DNA from: Paenarthrobacter aurescens
GTDB lineage: Bacteria; Actinomycetota; Actinomycetes; Actinomycetales; Micrococcaceae
DNA length: 64,000 bases
Direction: 5' to 3'
Assembly (NCBI RefSeq): GCF_025421775.1
Contig: NZ_JAOEFX010000011.1
Span: forward strand, 1-64,000
Part shown: positions 27,098 through 34,755 of the stretch, piece by piece
Position numbering within the stretch: position 1 is the stretch's first letter
Layout of the letters: each line of letters begins with the position of its first letter
Program-made: the position numbers and the translations under genes
The notes under the pieces: model-generated
Databases searched by the model: none
Told to the model about the DNA's origin: nothing
Seen by the model: only the letters and a program-made list of their open reading frames with translations

Positions 27098-28648
27098 ATG
27101 AGCGATACGACTCAAAAATCCGGCCTCCACGGAGCCGGCGACGACGAATACACGCCCACCGGCACCGACCAGGTGGCTGAAAACCTGGCTGCCCTGGACG
27201 ATGACGAGGCCGAGCTCCGTGCGGCCACCCTCCGGGCGGGCCTGGACGATTACGATCTCGACGAAGAAGATGCGGCGCTCCTCAGCGGCGAGTACGGCGA
27301 TGAAGGCGACGAAGGTCCCCTCAAGCTTGACCCTGTCCTGGCGATCATCGGCCGTCCGAACGTGGGCAAGTCAACCCTGGTGAACCGAATCCTGGGCCGC
27401 CGTGAGGCAGTAGTCGAGGACACGCCGGGCGTAACCCGCGACCGCGTCATGTACTCGGCCCGCTGGAATGGCCGCAACTTCACCCTGGTGGATACCGGGG
27501 GATGGGAGCACGATGCCAAGGGCATCCACGCCCGTGTGGCAGAGCAGGCTGAGATGGCCGTGGAACTTGCGGACGCTGTTCTCTTCGTAGTGGACTCCGC
27601 CGTTGGCGCGACCGCCACTGACGAAGGCGTCATGAAGATGCTCCGCAAGAGCAAGAAGCCGGTCATCATGGTGGCCAACAAGGTGGACGACTTCGCCCAA
27701 GAGGCCGACTCCGCAGCGCTGTGGGGCCTTGGCTTCGGCCAGCCTTACCCGGTTTCCGCCCTCCACGGACGTGGAGTTGCCGACCTCCTGGACCACGTCA
27801 TGGACACCCTGCCGGAGTTCTCCTTGGTGGACGGTGTGGAGCGTTCAGGCGGTCCCCGCCGTATCGCCCTGATCGGTCGCCCGAACGTTGGCAAGTCGTC
27901 GTTGCTGAATAAGCTTGCAGGCTCCGAACGCGTTGTGGTGGATCCGCTGGCTGGGACTACCCGTGACCCGGTGGACGAGTTCATTGAACTCGGTGACCGC
28001 ACGTGGCGCTTCGTGGACACCGCGGGTATCCGCCGCCGCCAGCACATGGCCCAGGGAGCCGACTTCTACGCATCCCTGCGTACGCAGGCCGCGCTCGAAA
28101 AGGCGGAGGTCGCCGTCGTGCTCCTTGCCGTCGATGAAGTCCTTAGTGAGCAGGATGTACGCATTCTGCAGCTCGCCATTGAATCCGGCCGCGCGCTGGT
28201 TCTCGCCTTCAACAAGTGGGACCTGTTGGATGACGAGCGCCGCCGTTACCTCGAGCGCGAAATCGAGCAAGACCTGGCGCACGTCGAATGGGCTCCCCGG
28301 GTGAATATTTCGGCTAAGACCGGCTGGCACAAGGACCGCCTTGTCCCGGCACTGGATATTGCGCTGGAGAGCTGGGACCGTCGCATCCCCACGGGTCGCC
28401 TCAACGCATTCCTTGGTGAACTGGTAGCAGCGCACCCCCACCCGGTCCGTGGCGGAAAGCAGCCGCGCATCCTCTTCGGCACCCAGGCATCCAGCCGGCC
28501 GCCGAAGTTCGTGCTGTTCACCACCGGCTTCCTGGACCCCGGATACCGTCGCTTCATCACGCGTCGCCTCCGCGAAACGTTCGGCTTCGAGGGCACGCCC
28601 ATCGAGGTCAACATGCGCGTTCGCGAGAAGCGTGGCAAGAAGCGCTAA
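27098..28648 (+). CDS. der: Ribosome biogenesis GTPase Der (EngA)
   Basis: A 516-residue protein with two tandem GTPase domains and a C-terminal KH-like domain, needed for 50S subunit assembly. First domain: GRPNVGKST (~86-94), DTPGV, DTGGW and NKVD. Second domain: GRPNVGKSS (~260), DTAGI and NKWD. The KH-like tail ends in the basic VREKRGKKR. An acidic N-terminal extension of about 80 residues ([20 protein letters not shown]) precedes the GTPase core and is longer than in most bacteria. GTG/ATG choice is clear: ATG with AAGGAAAG upstream. Confidence 0.96.
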   Translation: MSDTTQKSGLHGAGDDEYTPTGTDQVAENLAALDDDEAELRAATLRAGLDDYDLDEEDAALLSGEYGDEGDEGPLKLDPVLAIIGRPNVGKSTLVNRILGRREAVVEDTPGVTRDRVMYSARWNGRNFTLVDTGGWEHDAKGIHARVAEQAEMAVELADAVLFVVDSAVGATATDEGVMKMLRKSKKPVIMVANKVDDFAQEADSAALWGLGFGQPYPVSALHGRGVADLLDHVMDTLPEFSLVDGVERSGGPRRIALIGRPNVGKSSLLNKLAGSERVVVDPLAGTTRDPVDEFIELGDRTWRFVDTAGIRRRQHMAQGADFYASLRTQAALEKAEVAVVLLAVDEVLSEQDVRILQLAIESGRALVLAFNKWDLLDDERRRYLEREIEQDLAHVEWAPRVNISAKTGWHKDRLVPALDIALESWDRRIPTGRLNAFLGELVAAHPHPVRGGKQPRILFGTQASSRPPKFVLFTTGFLDPGYRRFITRRLRETFGFEGTPIEVNMRVREKRGKKR

Positions 28649-28651
28649 GTG

Positions 28652-28723
28652 AGACGGGCATCACAGTCGAGTTTGGCTGTGATGGCGTCTCCGACCTCCA
28701 ACTTCGTGTAAGCTTTTGGAGGT
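28652..28723 (+). terminator. Tandem hairpins after der
   Basis: First hairpin: CATCACAG (28659-28666) pairs with CTGTGATG (28677-28684), extended by AGACG/CGTCT arms (28652-28656/28686-28690). Second: ACCTCCAA (28694-28701) pairs with TTGGAGGT (28716-28723). They lie between der and the tRNA gene and probably end the der transcript. The rest of the gap up to 28789 should carry the tRNA promoter. Confidence 0.55.
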
Positions 28724-28789
28724 GGTTCGGCCGGACTGCTTAGGTGGGACTCTTCGGAGGAAAACTTAGGCGGAGAACGGTAGGACCAG

Positions 28790-28866
<77 letters not shown>

Positions 28867-28867
28867 T

Positions 28868-28907
28868 AAAGGCCGGAATCGCGTGGAAACACGGGATTCC
28901 GGCCTTT
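28868..28907 (+). terminator. tRNA-Pro terminator
   Basis: A 13-bp stem (28868-28880 with 28895-28907) continues, after one G-G mismatch, with CGTG/CACG (28882-28885/28890-28893) around a GAAA tetraloop. The arms begin with AAA and end with TTT, so it can act on both strands. Confidence 0.85.
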
Positions 28908-28929
28908 GGTCGTTAACGGGCCAAGCGCG

Positions 28930-28986
28930 CCCGGGCTTGTTCGTTGTACGCGCCGTTAAGGGCCGGATACAACGAACGAGCCCGGG
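28930..28986. terminator. Large inverted repeat before the marR stop, probable terminator
   Basis: A 19-bp inverted repeat (28930-28948 with 28968-28986, one G-U) with a 19-base loop lies 7 bases from the stop of the minus-strand marR gene. It most likely terminates the marR transcript. It has no T tract. It is unusually long for a second terminator so close to the tRNA terminator. Confidence 0.6.
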
Positions 28987-28992
28987 ACCCGG

Positions 28993-29439
28993 CTAGACCT
29001 TCTGCAGGGCGCCCAGGGCCCGCACCAGCGGTTCAAGCTCCGGAACCTGTTCCGCCGACGCCAGCGCCGCCGCCAGCGTCTCGTCGTGGACGGGTTTGAC
29101 CGCCTCGAGCAGCTTCTGGCCGGGCAGCGTCAGCTCGGTGTAAATGCCGCGTCGGTCATCCGCGCACAGGATGCGGGTGAGCAGCCCGCGGTCTTCGAGT
29201 CGGTTAACCAGTCGGGTGGTCGCGCTGCTGGAGAGGGCCGTAGCGCGGGCCAACTGCTGCATTCGCATGTGCCAGCCATCCTGGCGGCTTAACGCATCCA
29301 GCACCGTGTACTCCACCACCGACAGCTCGCTCGATGTCTGGAGTGCCTTCTCCAACTCGGCTTCGATGCTTCCGTGGAGGGCCGCAAGGGTGCGCCAGCC
29401 CTGTGCCCGTACTTCTACGGCGTCATCCTTGATGCCCAT
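28993..29439 (-). CDS. MarR family transcriptional regulator
   Basis: A 148-residue winged-helix regulator. The DNA-binding region reads MRMQQLARATALSSSATTRLVNRLEDRGLLTR, followed by the wing ADDRRGIYTELT. ATG 29439 has AGGAG about 10 bases upstream; a much longer open frame up to 29742 covers the promoter region and is rejected. It is divergent from an MFS exporter gene, the classical pairing in which MarR represses the pump and is released by a drug-like ligand (inference for this case). Confidence 0.9.
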   Translation of the reverse strand: MGIKDDAVEVRAQGWRTLAALHGSIEAELEKALQTSSELSVVEYTVLDALSRQDGWHMRMQQLARATALSSSATTRLVNRLEDRGLLTRILCADDRRGIYTELTLPGQKLLEAVKPVHDETLAAALASAEQVPELEPLVRALGALQKV

Positions 29440-29490
29440 GTCTGCTGTGCTCCTGCCTTGATGTCGGGTGGTTCGCGACGCATCCGAAAG

Positions 29491-29547
29491 TAGTTGCTTG
29501 CGCAAGTATCTAGCGTGTGCAACTATATATAGAGCGTCTGCAACTAT
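29491..29547. promoter_or_regulatory. Direct and inverted TGCAACTA repeats: probable MarR operators
   Basis: AGCGTGTGCAACTAT (29512-29526) and AGCGTCTGCAACTAT (29533-29547) match at 14 of 15 bases with start points 21 bp apart, two helical turns. The complement TAGTTGC stands at 29491-29497, giving an inverted pair with GCAACTA at 29519-29525. A 10-bp palindrome CTTGCGCAAG lies at 29498-29507. The A/T-rich CTATATATAGAG between the repeats may hold a -10 element. All lie in the gap between marR and the MFS gene. Confidence 0.65.
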
Positions 29548-29611
29548 TATTCTACGGCTCCCGGCGGCGCAGTTCCACTTGCCGGGGAGCCACCCAATTA
29601 AGGAGTTCCAC

Positions 29612-30820
29612 ATGCCTGCAGGGTTGATTGCCCTTGCCCTCGGCGGATTTGGCATCGGGCTGACCGAGTTCGTGATCATGGGCCTGTTGCCGGAGGTTGC
29701 TGCCGACTTCGCAGTCAGCGAGGCGTCGGCTGGCTGGTTCATCTCCGGCTACGCCCTCAGCGTCACGGTCGGCGCCCTCTTGGTGACGGCTGCAGTCACC
29801 AGGCTGCCGCGCAAGCCCGTCCTCATCGGATTGCTGGTGTTGTTCATTGCCGGCAACTTCCTGTCTGCGATCGCCGACAGTTATACGGCCATGCTGATCG
29901 GCCGCATCGTGGCCGCACTGTGCCACGGCGCGTTCTTCGGCATTGGCTCCGTTGTGGCCGCGAGCCTCGTGCCCGCGCACAAGAAGGCCGGGGCCATCGC
30001 CATCATGTTCACGGGCCTCACCGCGGCCAATGTCCTGGGTGTTCCCTTCGGAACATTGCTGGGCCAGAACTTCGGCTGGCGATCAACGTTCTGGGCCATT
30101 ACCGCGATTGGCGTTGTCGCGTTGCTTGGCATTGCACTGATGGTTCCCAAGGCCAGCACTGGGCCAACCAAAGGACTTCGCAGCGAACTGGGTGCCTTCA
30201 AGTCCGGTCAGGTGTGGCTGTCCCTCATCGTGACCATCCTCGGCTTTGGCGGCATGTTCGGCGCCTTTACCTACATTGCCTTCACCCTCACTGAAGTCTC
30301 AGGGTTTGAGTCCAGTGCCGTCCCGTGGCTCCTGGTGCTCTTCGGCGGCGGTCTGTTCGTTGGCAACTTCCTGGGAGGCAAAGCCGCCGACAAGGCCTTG
30401 GACAAGACCCTCATCGTCATCCTCGCCGGTCTTGTAGTGGTCCTCGTCTTCTTTGCGCTCACTGCAAGCAGCAGCATCGCCACGCTGATCTCATTGGCAC
30501 TCATGGGTGGATTTGGCTTCGGTACTGTTCCCGGCCTCCAGATGCGCGTGATGCAGTTTGCCTCCTCAGCACCAACGCTGGCGTCCGGTGCAAACATCGG
30601 TGCTTTCAACCTTGGCAACGCCCTCGGTGCCTGGCTCGGCGGGGTGACCATTACCGCCGGCCTCGGGTACACCTCGCCCATCTGGGCGGGTGCCGGCATT
30701 ACCGTCGCCGCACTGCTCGTCATGCTTGCCGCAGCCGCAGCAGCCAAGCGCGGGGGAGACACGGCACCCGCTGCAACTCCCGACGTCGAACGCGAACCGC
30801 ACGAGGCGAGCGTCGCCTGA
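29612..30820 (+). CDS. MFS efflux transporter (AraJ/YdhP-like DHA1 family)
   Basis: A 402-residue transporter with about 12 hydrophobic segments. It starts MPAGLIALALGGFGIGLTEF, typical of AraJ/YdhP-type drug:proton antiporters; the conserved loop and helix 4 region reads IGRIVAALCHGAFFGIGS. ATG 29612 has AAGGAG upstream; the longer frame from 29468 covers the operators and is rejected. It is paired with the divergent MarR gene and followed by a strong terminator. Substrate is unknown. Confidence 0.9.
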   Translation: MPAGLIALALGGFGIGLTEFVIMGLLPEVAADFAVSEASAGWFISGYALSVTVGALLVTAAVTRLPRKPVLIGLLVLFIAGNFLSAIADSYTAMLIGRIVAALCHGAFFGIGSVVAASLVPAHKKAGAIAIMFTGLTAANVLGVPFGTLLGQNFGWRSTFWAITAIGVVALLGIALMVPKASTGPTKGLRSELGAFKSGQVWLSLIVTILGFGGMFGAFTYIAFTLTEVSGFESSAVPWLLVLFGGGLFVGNFLGGKAADKALDKTLIVILAGLVVVLVFFALTASSSIATLISLALMGGFGFGTVPGLQMRVMQFASSAPTLASGANIGAFNLGNALGAWLGGVTITAGLGYTSPIWAGAGITVAALLVMLAAAAAAKRGGDTAPAATPDVEREPHEASVA

Positions 30821-30843
30821 CCCTGGACAACGGTCAAGAAGGA

Positions 30844-30871
30844 GCCCGCCGCGAATCATTGCGCGGCGGGC
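30844..30871. terminator. Bidirectional terminator after the MFS gene
   Basis: A 10-bp GC-only stem (30844-30853 with 30862-30871) with an 8-base loop is followed by TTTT. It separates the MFS gene from a convergent minus-strand gene. Confidence 0.85.
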
Positions 30872-30881
30872 TTTTCGCGTC

Positions 30882-31463
30882 CTAGATGGTGGATGCGGGG
30901 TTCTGCTTTTCCGCTTCAGAGTTCTTCGCAGCCCTGGCGCGTTCGTTTTCTGCCTGCTTAAGCGCCTTCATTTGCTTGCCCCGCCGCCGCCACAACGCCC
31001 ACAGGACGGTGACTCCAATGAAGACCACCACGGCGGCAATGGCAGAAACAGCGGTCCATGTTGTAAAGAACCCTGCATCCACGCTCAGCGTACGCTGGCC
31101 GGCGTGAGCTGACTCCGTCGTGCCGAAAGCAATGCCGGCGGTGAGCAGGTTGGGAGTAGCGATGGCGACGGCCACCAGGAGAATGACGATTTTCCAAGGC
31201 CACGTCACGGCTCTGCGAGTGGCCTGCCATGCCACCAGAAGTGGAATGAAAGTAAAGACAAAACCGTAGAACATGCCCACCAGGACGCTAGCGCCAAGAT
31301 CGCGCCTGATCTGCCCGGCAATGACATCAGACCACCAGCGGGGAAGGATGGCACCCAAAATAAAGTAGGCGGCCACAGCGACAAGCAATACCACCAGGAT
31401 CAGGATTATTTTCACGCCCCAGTTGCGCTTTTTCTGAGCTGGTACTTGTGCTTGTTCAGTCAT
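30882..31463 (-). CDS. Membrane protein of unknown function
   Basis: A 193-residue protein with four hydrophobic segments: IILILVVLLVAVAAYFILGAIL, VLVGMFYGFVFTFIPLLVAW, IVILLVAVAIATPNLLTAGIAF and WTAVSAIAAVVVFIGVTVLWAL. The C-terminus is a charged cytoplasmic helix (RRRGKQMKALKQAENERARAA). No family motif is recognised. It is divergent from gcvH with ~117 bases between starts and converges on the MFS gene. Confidence 0.75.
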   Translation of the reverse strand: MTEQAQVPAQKKRNWGVKIILILVVLLVAVAAYFILGAILPRWWSDVIAGQIRRDLGASVLVGMFYGFVFTFIPLLVAWQATRRAVTWPWKIVILLVAVAIATPNLLTAGIAFGTTESAHAGQRTLSVDAGFFTTWTAVSAIAAVVVFIGVTVLWALWRRRGKQMKALKQAENERARAAKNSEAEKQNPASTI

Positions 31464-31580
31464 GGGTCAATCATGGCAGAGACCCCCTCAGGTGCAGGGG
31501 AAATGTGCCTATACTTTCAGCGGTGGCCACCAGCACAGGCCGCCGTCGAGGTTCGTAAATGTCCCGATGAAAGGCCACCC

Positions 31581-31967
31581 GTGAGCAACATTCCTGAAGA
31601 ACTTTCCTACACCGCAGAACACGAGTGGGTCACCGCTCCGGATGCTGACGGCGTCGTGCGGATTGGTATTACCGACTTTGCGCAGGACGCCCTGGGGGAT
31701 GTCGTCTATGCCCAGATGCCTGAACCGGGGACAAAAGTCACTGGCAACGAAGTTGTTGGCGAAGTTGAGTCCACCAAAAGCGTCAGTGATATCTACGCCC
31801 CGGTGAGCGGCGAAGTCATCAATCGCAATGACGCACTGGATACCGATCCTGCCCTGATTAACTCTGACCCGTACGGCGAAGGTTGGCTCATTGAGGTAAA
31901 GCTCGCAGAAGCAGATGCAGTGGATTCCCTGCTCAGTGCATCGGAGTACGAACAACAGGTAGGCTAA
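31581..31967 (+). CDS. gcvH: Glycine cleavage system H protein
   Basis: A 128-residue lipoyl carrier that shuttles the aminomethyl group in glycine cleavage. The lipoylated lysine is K66 in GEVESTKSVSD. Typical H-protein start YTAEHEWV is at 10-17. The GTG at 31581 is chosen over frames running further upstream that lack homology. No gcvT or gcvP is nearby. The gene instead heads the garA-ftsR cluster, as Rv1826 does; in mycobacteria GarA controls glutamate metabolism. Confidence 0.95.
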   Translation: MSNIPEELSYTAEHEWVTAPDADGVVRIGITDFAQDALGDVVYAQMPEPGTKVTGNEVVGEVESTKSVSDIYAPVSGEVINRNDALDTDPALINSDPYGEGWLIEVKLAEADAVDSLLSASEYEQQVG

Positions 31968-31973
31968 AGTTAT

Positions 31974-32022
31974 CTGGCCCGCCAGGCTGTTATTCCTTAG
32001 CGGGAAAGCGCCGGCGGGCCAG
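31974..32022 (+). other. Inverted repeat between gcvH and garA
   Basis: CTGGCCCGCC (31974-31983) pairs perfectly with GGCGGGCCAG (32013-32022) across a 29-base loop, 6 bases after the gcvH stop. It may be a weak terminator for gcvH. The following 80 bases hold the garA ribosome binding site GAGGAGGAAA. Confidence 0.5.
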
Positions 32023-32102
32023 CAACCGATTTGCCCGGCGGTACCGGGATGCGGAAGTGGCTGGCAGGGTTTGGAACTGCCGGCGGATGAGGAGGAAATT
32101 CC

Positions 32103-32579
32103 ATGGTTGGCGGCGAACAGAATCAAGCCAATGTCGGGAACGGCGCGGAGGAACAGCCTACGTCGGAGACCACCTCGATCAGCATCACGCCAACGTGGGA
32201 CGAGCCGAGCATTGCCCCCAAGTTGGCTCCCGAAGAGCGTGCGTCCGTAGATGCACTGCCGCCGAACTCGGCTTTGCTCATTGCCCATAGTGGACCTAAT
32301 GCCGGCGCCCGGTTCCTCCTGGACGCGGACACCACCACCGCTGGCCGGCACCCGGATGCCGATATCTTCCTGGACGACGTCACGGTGTCCCGGAAGCACG
32401 TCCAATTCCTCCGCTCAGCGTCGGGCTTTGAGCTCGTGGACATGGGCAGCCTCAACGGAACGTATGTCAACCACGATCGCGTGGACCGCGTGCAGCTGAA
32501 GAGCGGCAATGAGGTTCAGATCGGCAAGTTCCGGTTGACCTACTACCTGAGCCCTGTCCGCGCAGCAGGCCAAGTCTGA
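32103..32579 (+). CDS. garA: FHA-domain protein GarA/OdhI
   Basis: A 158-residue forkhead-associated protein. The N-terminal ETTS motif (T23, T24) matches the PknB/PknG phosphorylation motif of GarA. The FHA domain (~58-150) carries GRHPDADIFLDD, VSRKHVQF and the LNGTYVN loop for phosphothreonine binding. In mycobacteria and corynebacteria this protein inhibits 2-oxoglutarate dehydrogenase and glutamate dehydrogenase when unphosphorylated. The PASTA kinase at 47033-49105 is a candidate partner in this window. RBS AGGAGG is strong. Confidence 0.94.
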   Translation: MVGGEQNQANVGNGAEEQPTSETTSISITPTWDEPSIAPKLAPEERASVDALPPNSALLIAHSGPNAGARFLLDADTTTAGRHPDADIFLDDVTVSRKHVQFLRSASGFELVDMGSLNGTYVNHDRVDRVQLKSGNEVQIGKFRLTYYLSPVRAAGQV

Positions 32580-32593
32580 CGGGGTATCTGCCT

Positions 32594-33316
32594 GTGGCTA
32601 TTGCCCAGCCGGACCGCCGCGGACCGCAGGTCCTGAACATTGGGGAAGTCCTCGCCCAACTGGGCGACGACTTCCCTGGGATGACTGCATCCAAGATCCG
32701 CTTCCTTGAGGAAAAGGGGCTCATCAACCCGAAGAGAACCCCCGCCGGCTACAGGCAGTATGCGGACAGTGACGTCGAGCGTCTCCGATTCGTCCTTGCG
32801 CTGCAACGCGATCAATACCTGCCCTTGAAGGTCATCAAGGATTACCTCGATGCCATAGACCGCGGTGAGCGTCCGGAGAACCTTCCGCCCGGAGTCACTG
32901 TCTCACCCAGGGTGGTTTCGGCCGGTATGGCTGCTGAAGTGCAGGGGCGGGCGCGCGCGCTGACAGAAGAGCAGTTGCGTGCTGAGTCGGGCGCCAGTGT
33001 GCCCTTGCTGGAGTCCCTCCTGAGCTTTGGTTTGATCAGCCACGTGGGTGGCCGGTTTGATGAACACGCGCTCCAGGTAGCGCGCGCTTGTGTTCAATTG
33101 GAGGGTCACGGACTTGAGCCCCGGCACCTTCGTCCCTTTCAGGCTGCCGCCGAACGGGAATTCGGCCTCGTTGAACGTGCCGTTGCGCCGTTGACCTCCC
33201 GACGTGACGCCGCTTCACAGGCCCGCGCAGCGGAGGCCGCACGCGAGATCAGCGATCTCTGCCTCACTCTGCACAGGGCTCTCGTCCACGATCGCATCTC
33301 CCGGATGGACAGCTGA
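32594..33316 (+). CDS. ftsR: MerR-like regulator FtsR (Rv1828-like)
   Basis: A 240-residue MerR-type protein: HTH region LNIGEVLAQLGDDFPGMTASKIRFLEEKGLI (~14-45), PAGYRQYADSDVERLRFVL, then a helical dimerisation and C-terminal part. It belongs to the FtsR family, shown in Corynebacterium to activate ftsZ. GTG start 14 bases after garA; stop overlaps the next gene (TGATGA). Its place after garA is as in M. tuberculosis Rv1827-Rv1828. Confidence 0.88.
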   Translation: MAIAQPDRRGPQVLNIGEVLAQLGDDFPGMTASKIRFLEEKGLINPKRTPAGYRQYADSDVERLRFVLALQRDQYLPLKVIKDYLDAIDRGERPENLPPGVTVSPRVVSAGMAAEVQGRARALTEEQLRAESGASVPLLESLLSFGLISHVGGRFDEHALQVARACVQLEGHGLEPRHLRPFQAAAEREFGLVERAVAPLTSRRDAASQARAAEAAREISDLCLTLHRALVHDRISRMDS

Positions 33317-33819
33317 TGATCGAAGTCGAAATCGTCGGCGTCCGGATCGAACTGCCGTCGAACCAGCCGTTGGTTCTCCTTCGGGAACTCAACGGTGAGA
33401 GGCACGTTCCCATCTGGATCGGCACTCCCGAAGCCAGTGCCATCGCGCTGGCCCAACAGGGGGTCGTCCCGCCGCGTCCGATGACCCACGACCTCTTGGT
33501 CGACGTCGTCGAATCTCTGGGGCACTCCATCATCAGCGTCAACATCGTTGCTGTTGAGGACAACATTTTCTACGGACAACTGCAGTTCGACGACGGCACC
33601 GTGGTCAGCTCGCGTGCTTCAGATGCGCTGGCGCTGGCTCTCCGGGCAAAGTGCCGCATTTGGTGTGCTGACGCCGTCATGGAAGAGGCGGGCGTCCGCA
33701 TCACCGAGCACGATGAAGGCGAAGACTCGGAGCCGGATCCAAGCGTGGATGAGGAGCGCGAAATGCGGCGCTTCCGCGAGTTCCTGGACGACGTCGAACC
33801 CGAGGATTTCGAAGGCTGA
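33316..33819 (+). CDS. DUF151/bifunctional nuclease domain protein (Rv1829-like)
   Basis: A 167-residue protein with the BFN/DUF151 fold: MIEVEIVGVRIELPSNQPLVLLREL, RHVPIWIGTPEASAIALA, MTHDLLVDVVESLG and SRASDALALALRAKCRIWC. The last ~45 residues are acidic (DEGEDSEPDPSVDEEREM). The nuclease activity ascribed to plant homologues is not established for bacterial members. It overlaps ftsR and is the third gene of the garA operon. Confidence 0.88.
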   Translation: MIEVEIVGVRIELPSNQPLVLLRELNGERHVPIWIGTPEASAIALAQQGVVPPRPMTHDLLVDVVESLGHSIISVNIVAVEDNIFYGQLQFDDGTVVSSRASDALALALRAKCRIWCADAVMEEAGVRITEHDEGEDSEPDPSVDEEREMRRFREFLDDVEPEDFEG

Positions 33820-33871
33820 ATCACCCTAAGCCTAAAGTTGAGGGTGAAAGTTTCGACACGACTGGAATTTC

Positions 33872-33896
33872 GGGCCAAGGTCTTTGACCTCGGCCC
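33872..33896 (+). terminator. Possible terminator after the DUF151 gene
   Basis: GGGCC (33872-33876) and AGGTC (33878-33882) pair with GACCT (33886-33890) and GGCCC (33892-33896), with one A-C mismatch and a TTT loop. It lies 52 bases after the stop. The remaining stretch to 34054 should contain the promoter of the following MerR gene; TCACACTG (33955) and TTACACTG (33986) repeats are visible there. Confidence 0.45.
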
Positions 33897-34054
33897 CGGA
33901 CGGGCCTAACGTCGAAGATATCAAGTTCCCGTTGCATACACTGCCTGCGCAAGTCACACTGGAAGGTGCGGACCTGCGGGAATTACACTGCTGCATTTCG
34001 GTGTTGTGTCAGGGTATGCACCGTCCCCAAGGGAACTGAGAACAAGGAGGTCAC

Positions 34055-34648
34055 GTGAGTCCGAAAGGCGAAGCAGGCGAGCTGAAGCAGGCCTCGACCG
34101 GCATTGCTGCGCCCGCATCCGGCGCCCAAGGTTTGCTCTTCACAGAGGACCTTCCGGTGCTGGACGAGGACGCGGGCTACCGCGGTCCCACTGCATGCAA
34201 GGCCGCAGGCATCACGTACCGCCAACTCGACTACTGGGCACGTACAGGCCTGGTTGAACCCGCAGTGCGTGGCGCTGCCGGATCCGGGTCCCAGCGGCTC
34301 TATGGGTTCCGGGACATTCTGGTTCTCAAGGTGGTCAAACGCCTCCTGGATACGGGTGTTTCGTTGCAGCAGATCCGTACCGCCGTGGAGCACCTTCGTG
34401 AGCGCGGCGTTGAGGACCTTGCACAGATCACGCTGATGAGCGATGGCGCAAGTGTCTACGAATGTACGTCTGCCGATGAAGTCATCGACCTCGTCCAAGG
34501 CGGACAGGGTGTCTTTGGCATCGCCGTTGGGCGCGTATGGCGGGAAGTCGAGGGAAGCCTTGCCGCTCTTCCGAGTGAGCACGCCGCGGAGCAGTCCTTT
34601 CCGGACGACGAACTGAGCAAACGGCGCGTGGCACGCCGTATCGGCTAA
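34055..34648 (+). CDS. MerR family regulator (Rv1830-like)
   Basis: A 197-residue MerR-type regulator: GYRGPTACKAAGITYRQLDYWARTGLV (HTH and wing), SGSQRLYGFRDILVLKVVKRLLDTGVSLQQIRTAVEHL, then a small C-terminal domain (YECTSADEVIDLVQGGQGVFGIAVGRVW). GTG start with AAGGAGG 6 bases upstream. It follows the DUF151 gene after 235 bases and so has its own promoter, as does Rv1830. A target cannot be read from sequence. Confidence 0.9.
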   Translation: MSPKGEAGELKQASTGIAAPASGAQGLLFTEDLPVLDEDAGYRGPTACKAAGITYRQLDYWARTGLVEPAVRGAAGSGSQRLYGFRDILVLKVVKRLLDTGVSLQQIRTAVEHLRERGVEDLAQITLMSDGASVYECTSADEVIDLVQGGQGVFGIAVGRVWREVEGSLAALPSEHAAEQSFPDDELSKRRVARRIG

Positions 34649-34681
34649 GTGCCGGCACCCCGCAACGAAAACTTAAAGAGA

Positions 34682-34713
34682 AAAAGCCTCTTCCCTCGAG
34701 GGAAGGGGCTTTT
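34682..34713. terminator. Bidirectional terminator after the MerR gene
   Basis: A 15-bp stem (34682-34696 with 34699-34713, one G-U) begins with AAAA and ends with TTTT, so it can work on both strands. It separates the MerR gene from the convergent ParA-like gene. Confidence 0.88.
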
Positions 34714-34755
34714 CTGTTGGCGGAACTCCGCAGTTGTTCGGCCGCGCTGCTGCAC

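Noticed and set aside
29440-29742. N-terminal 100-residue extension of the MarR protein
   Set aside because: The extension covers the operator repeats and the start of the MFS gene on the other strand, has no MarR similarity, and a ribosome binding site supports the ATG at 29439.
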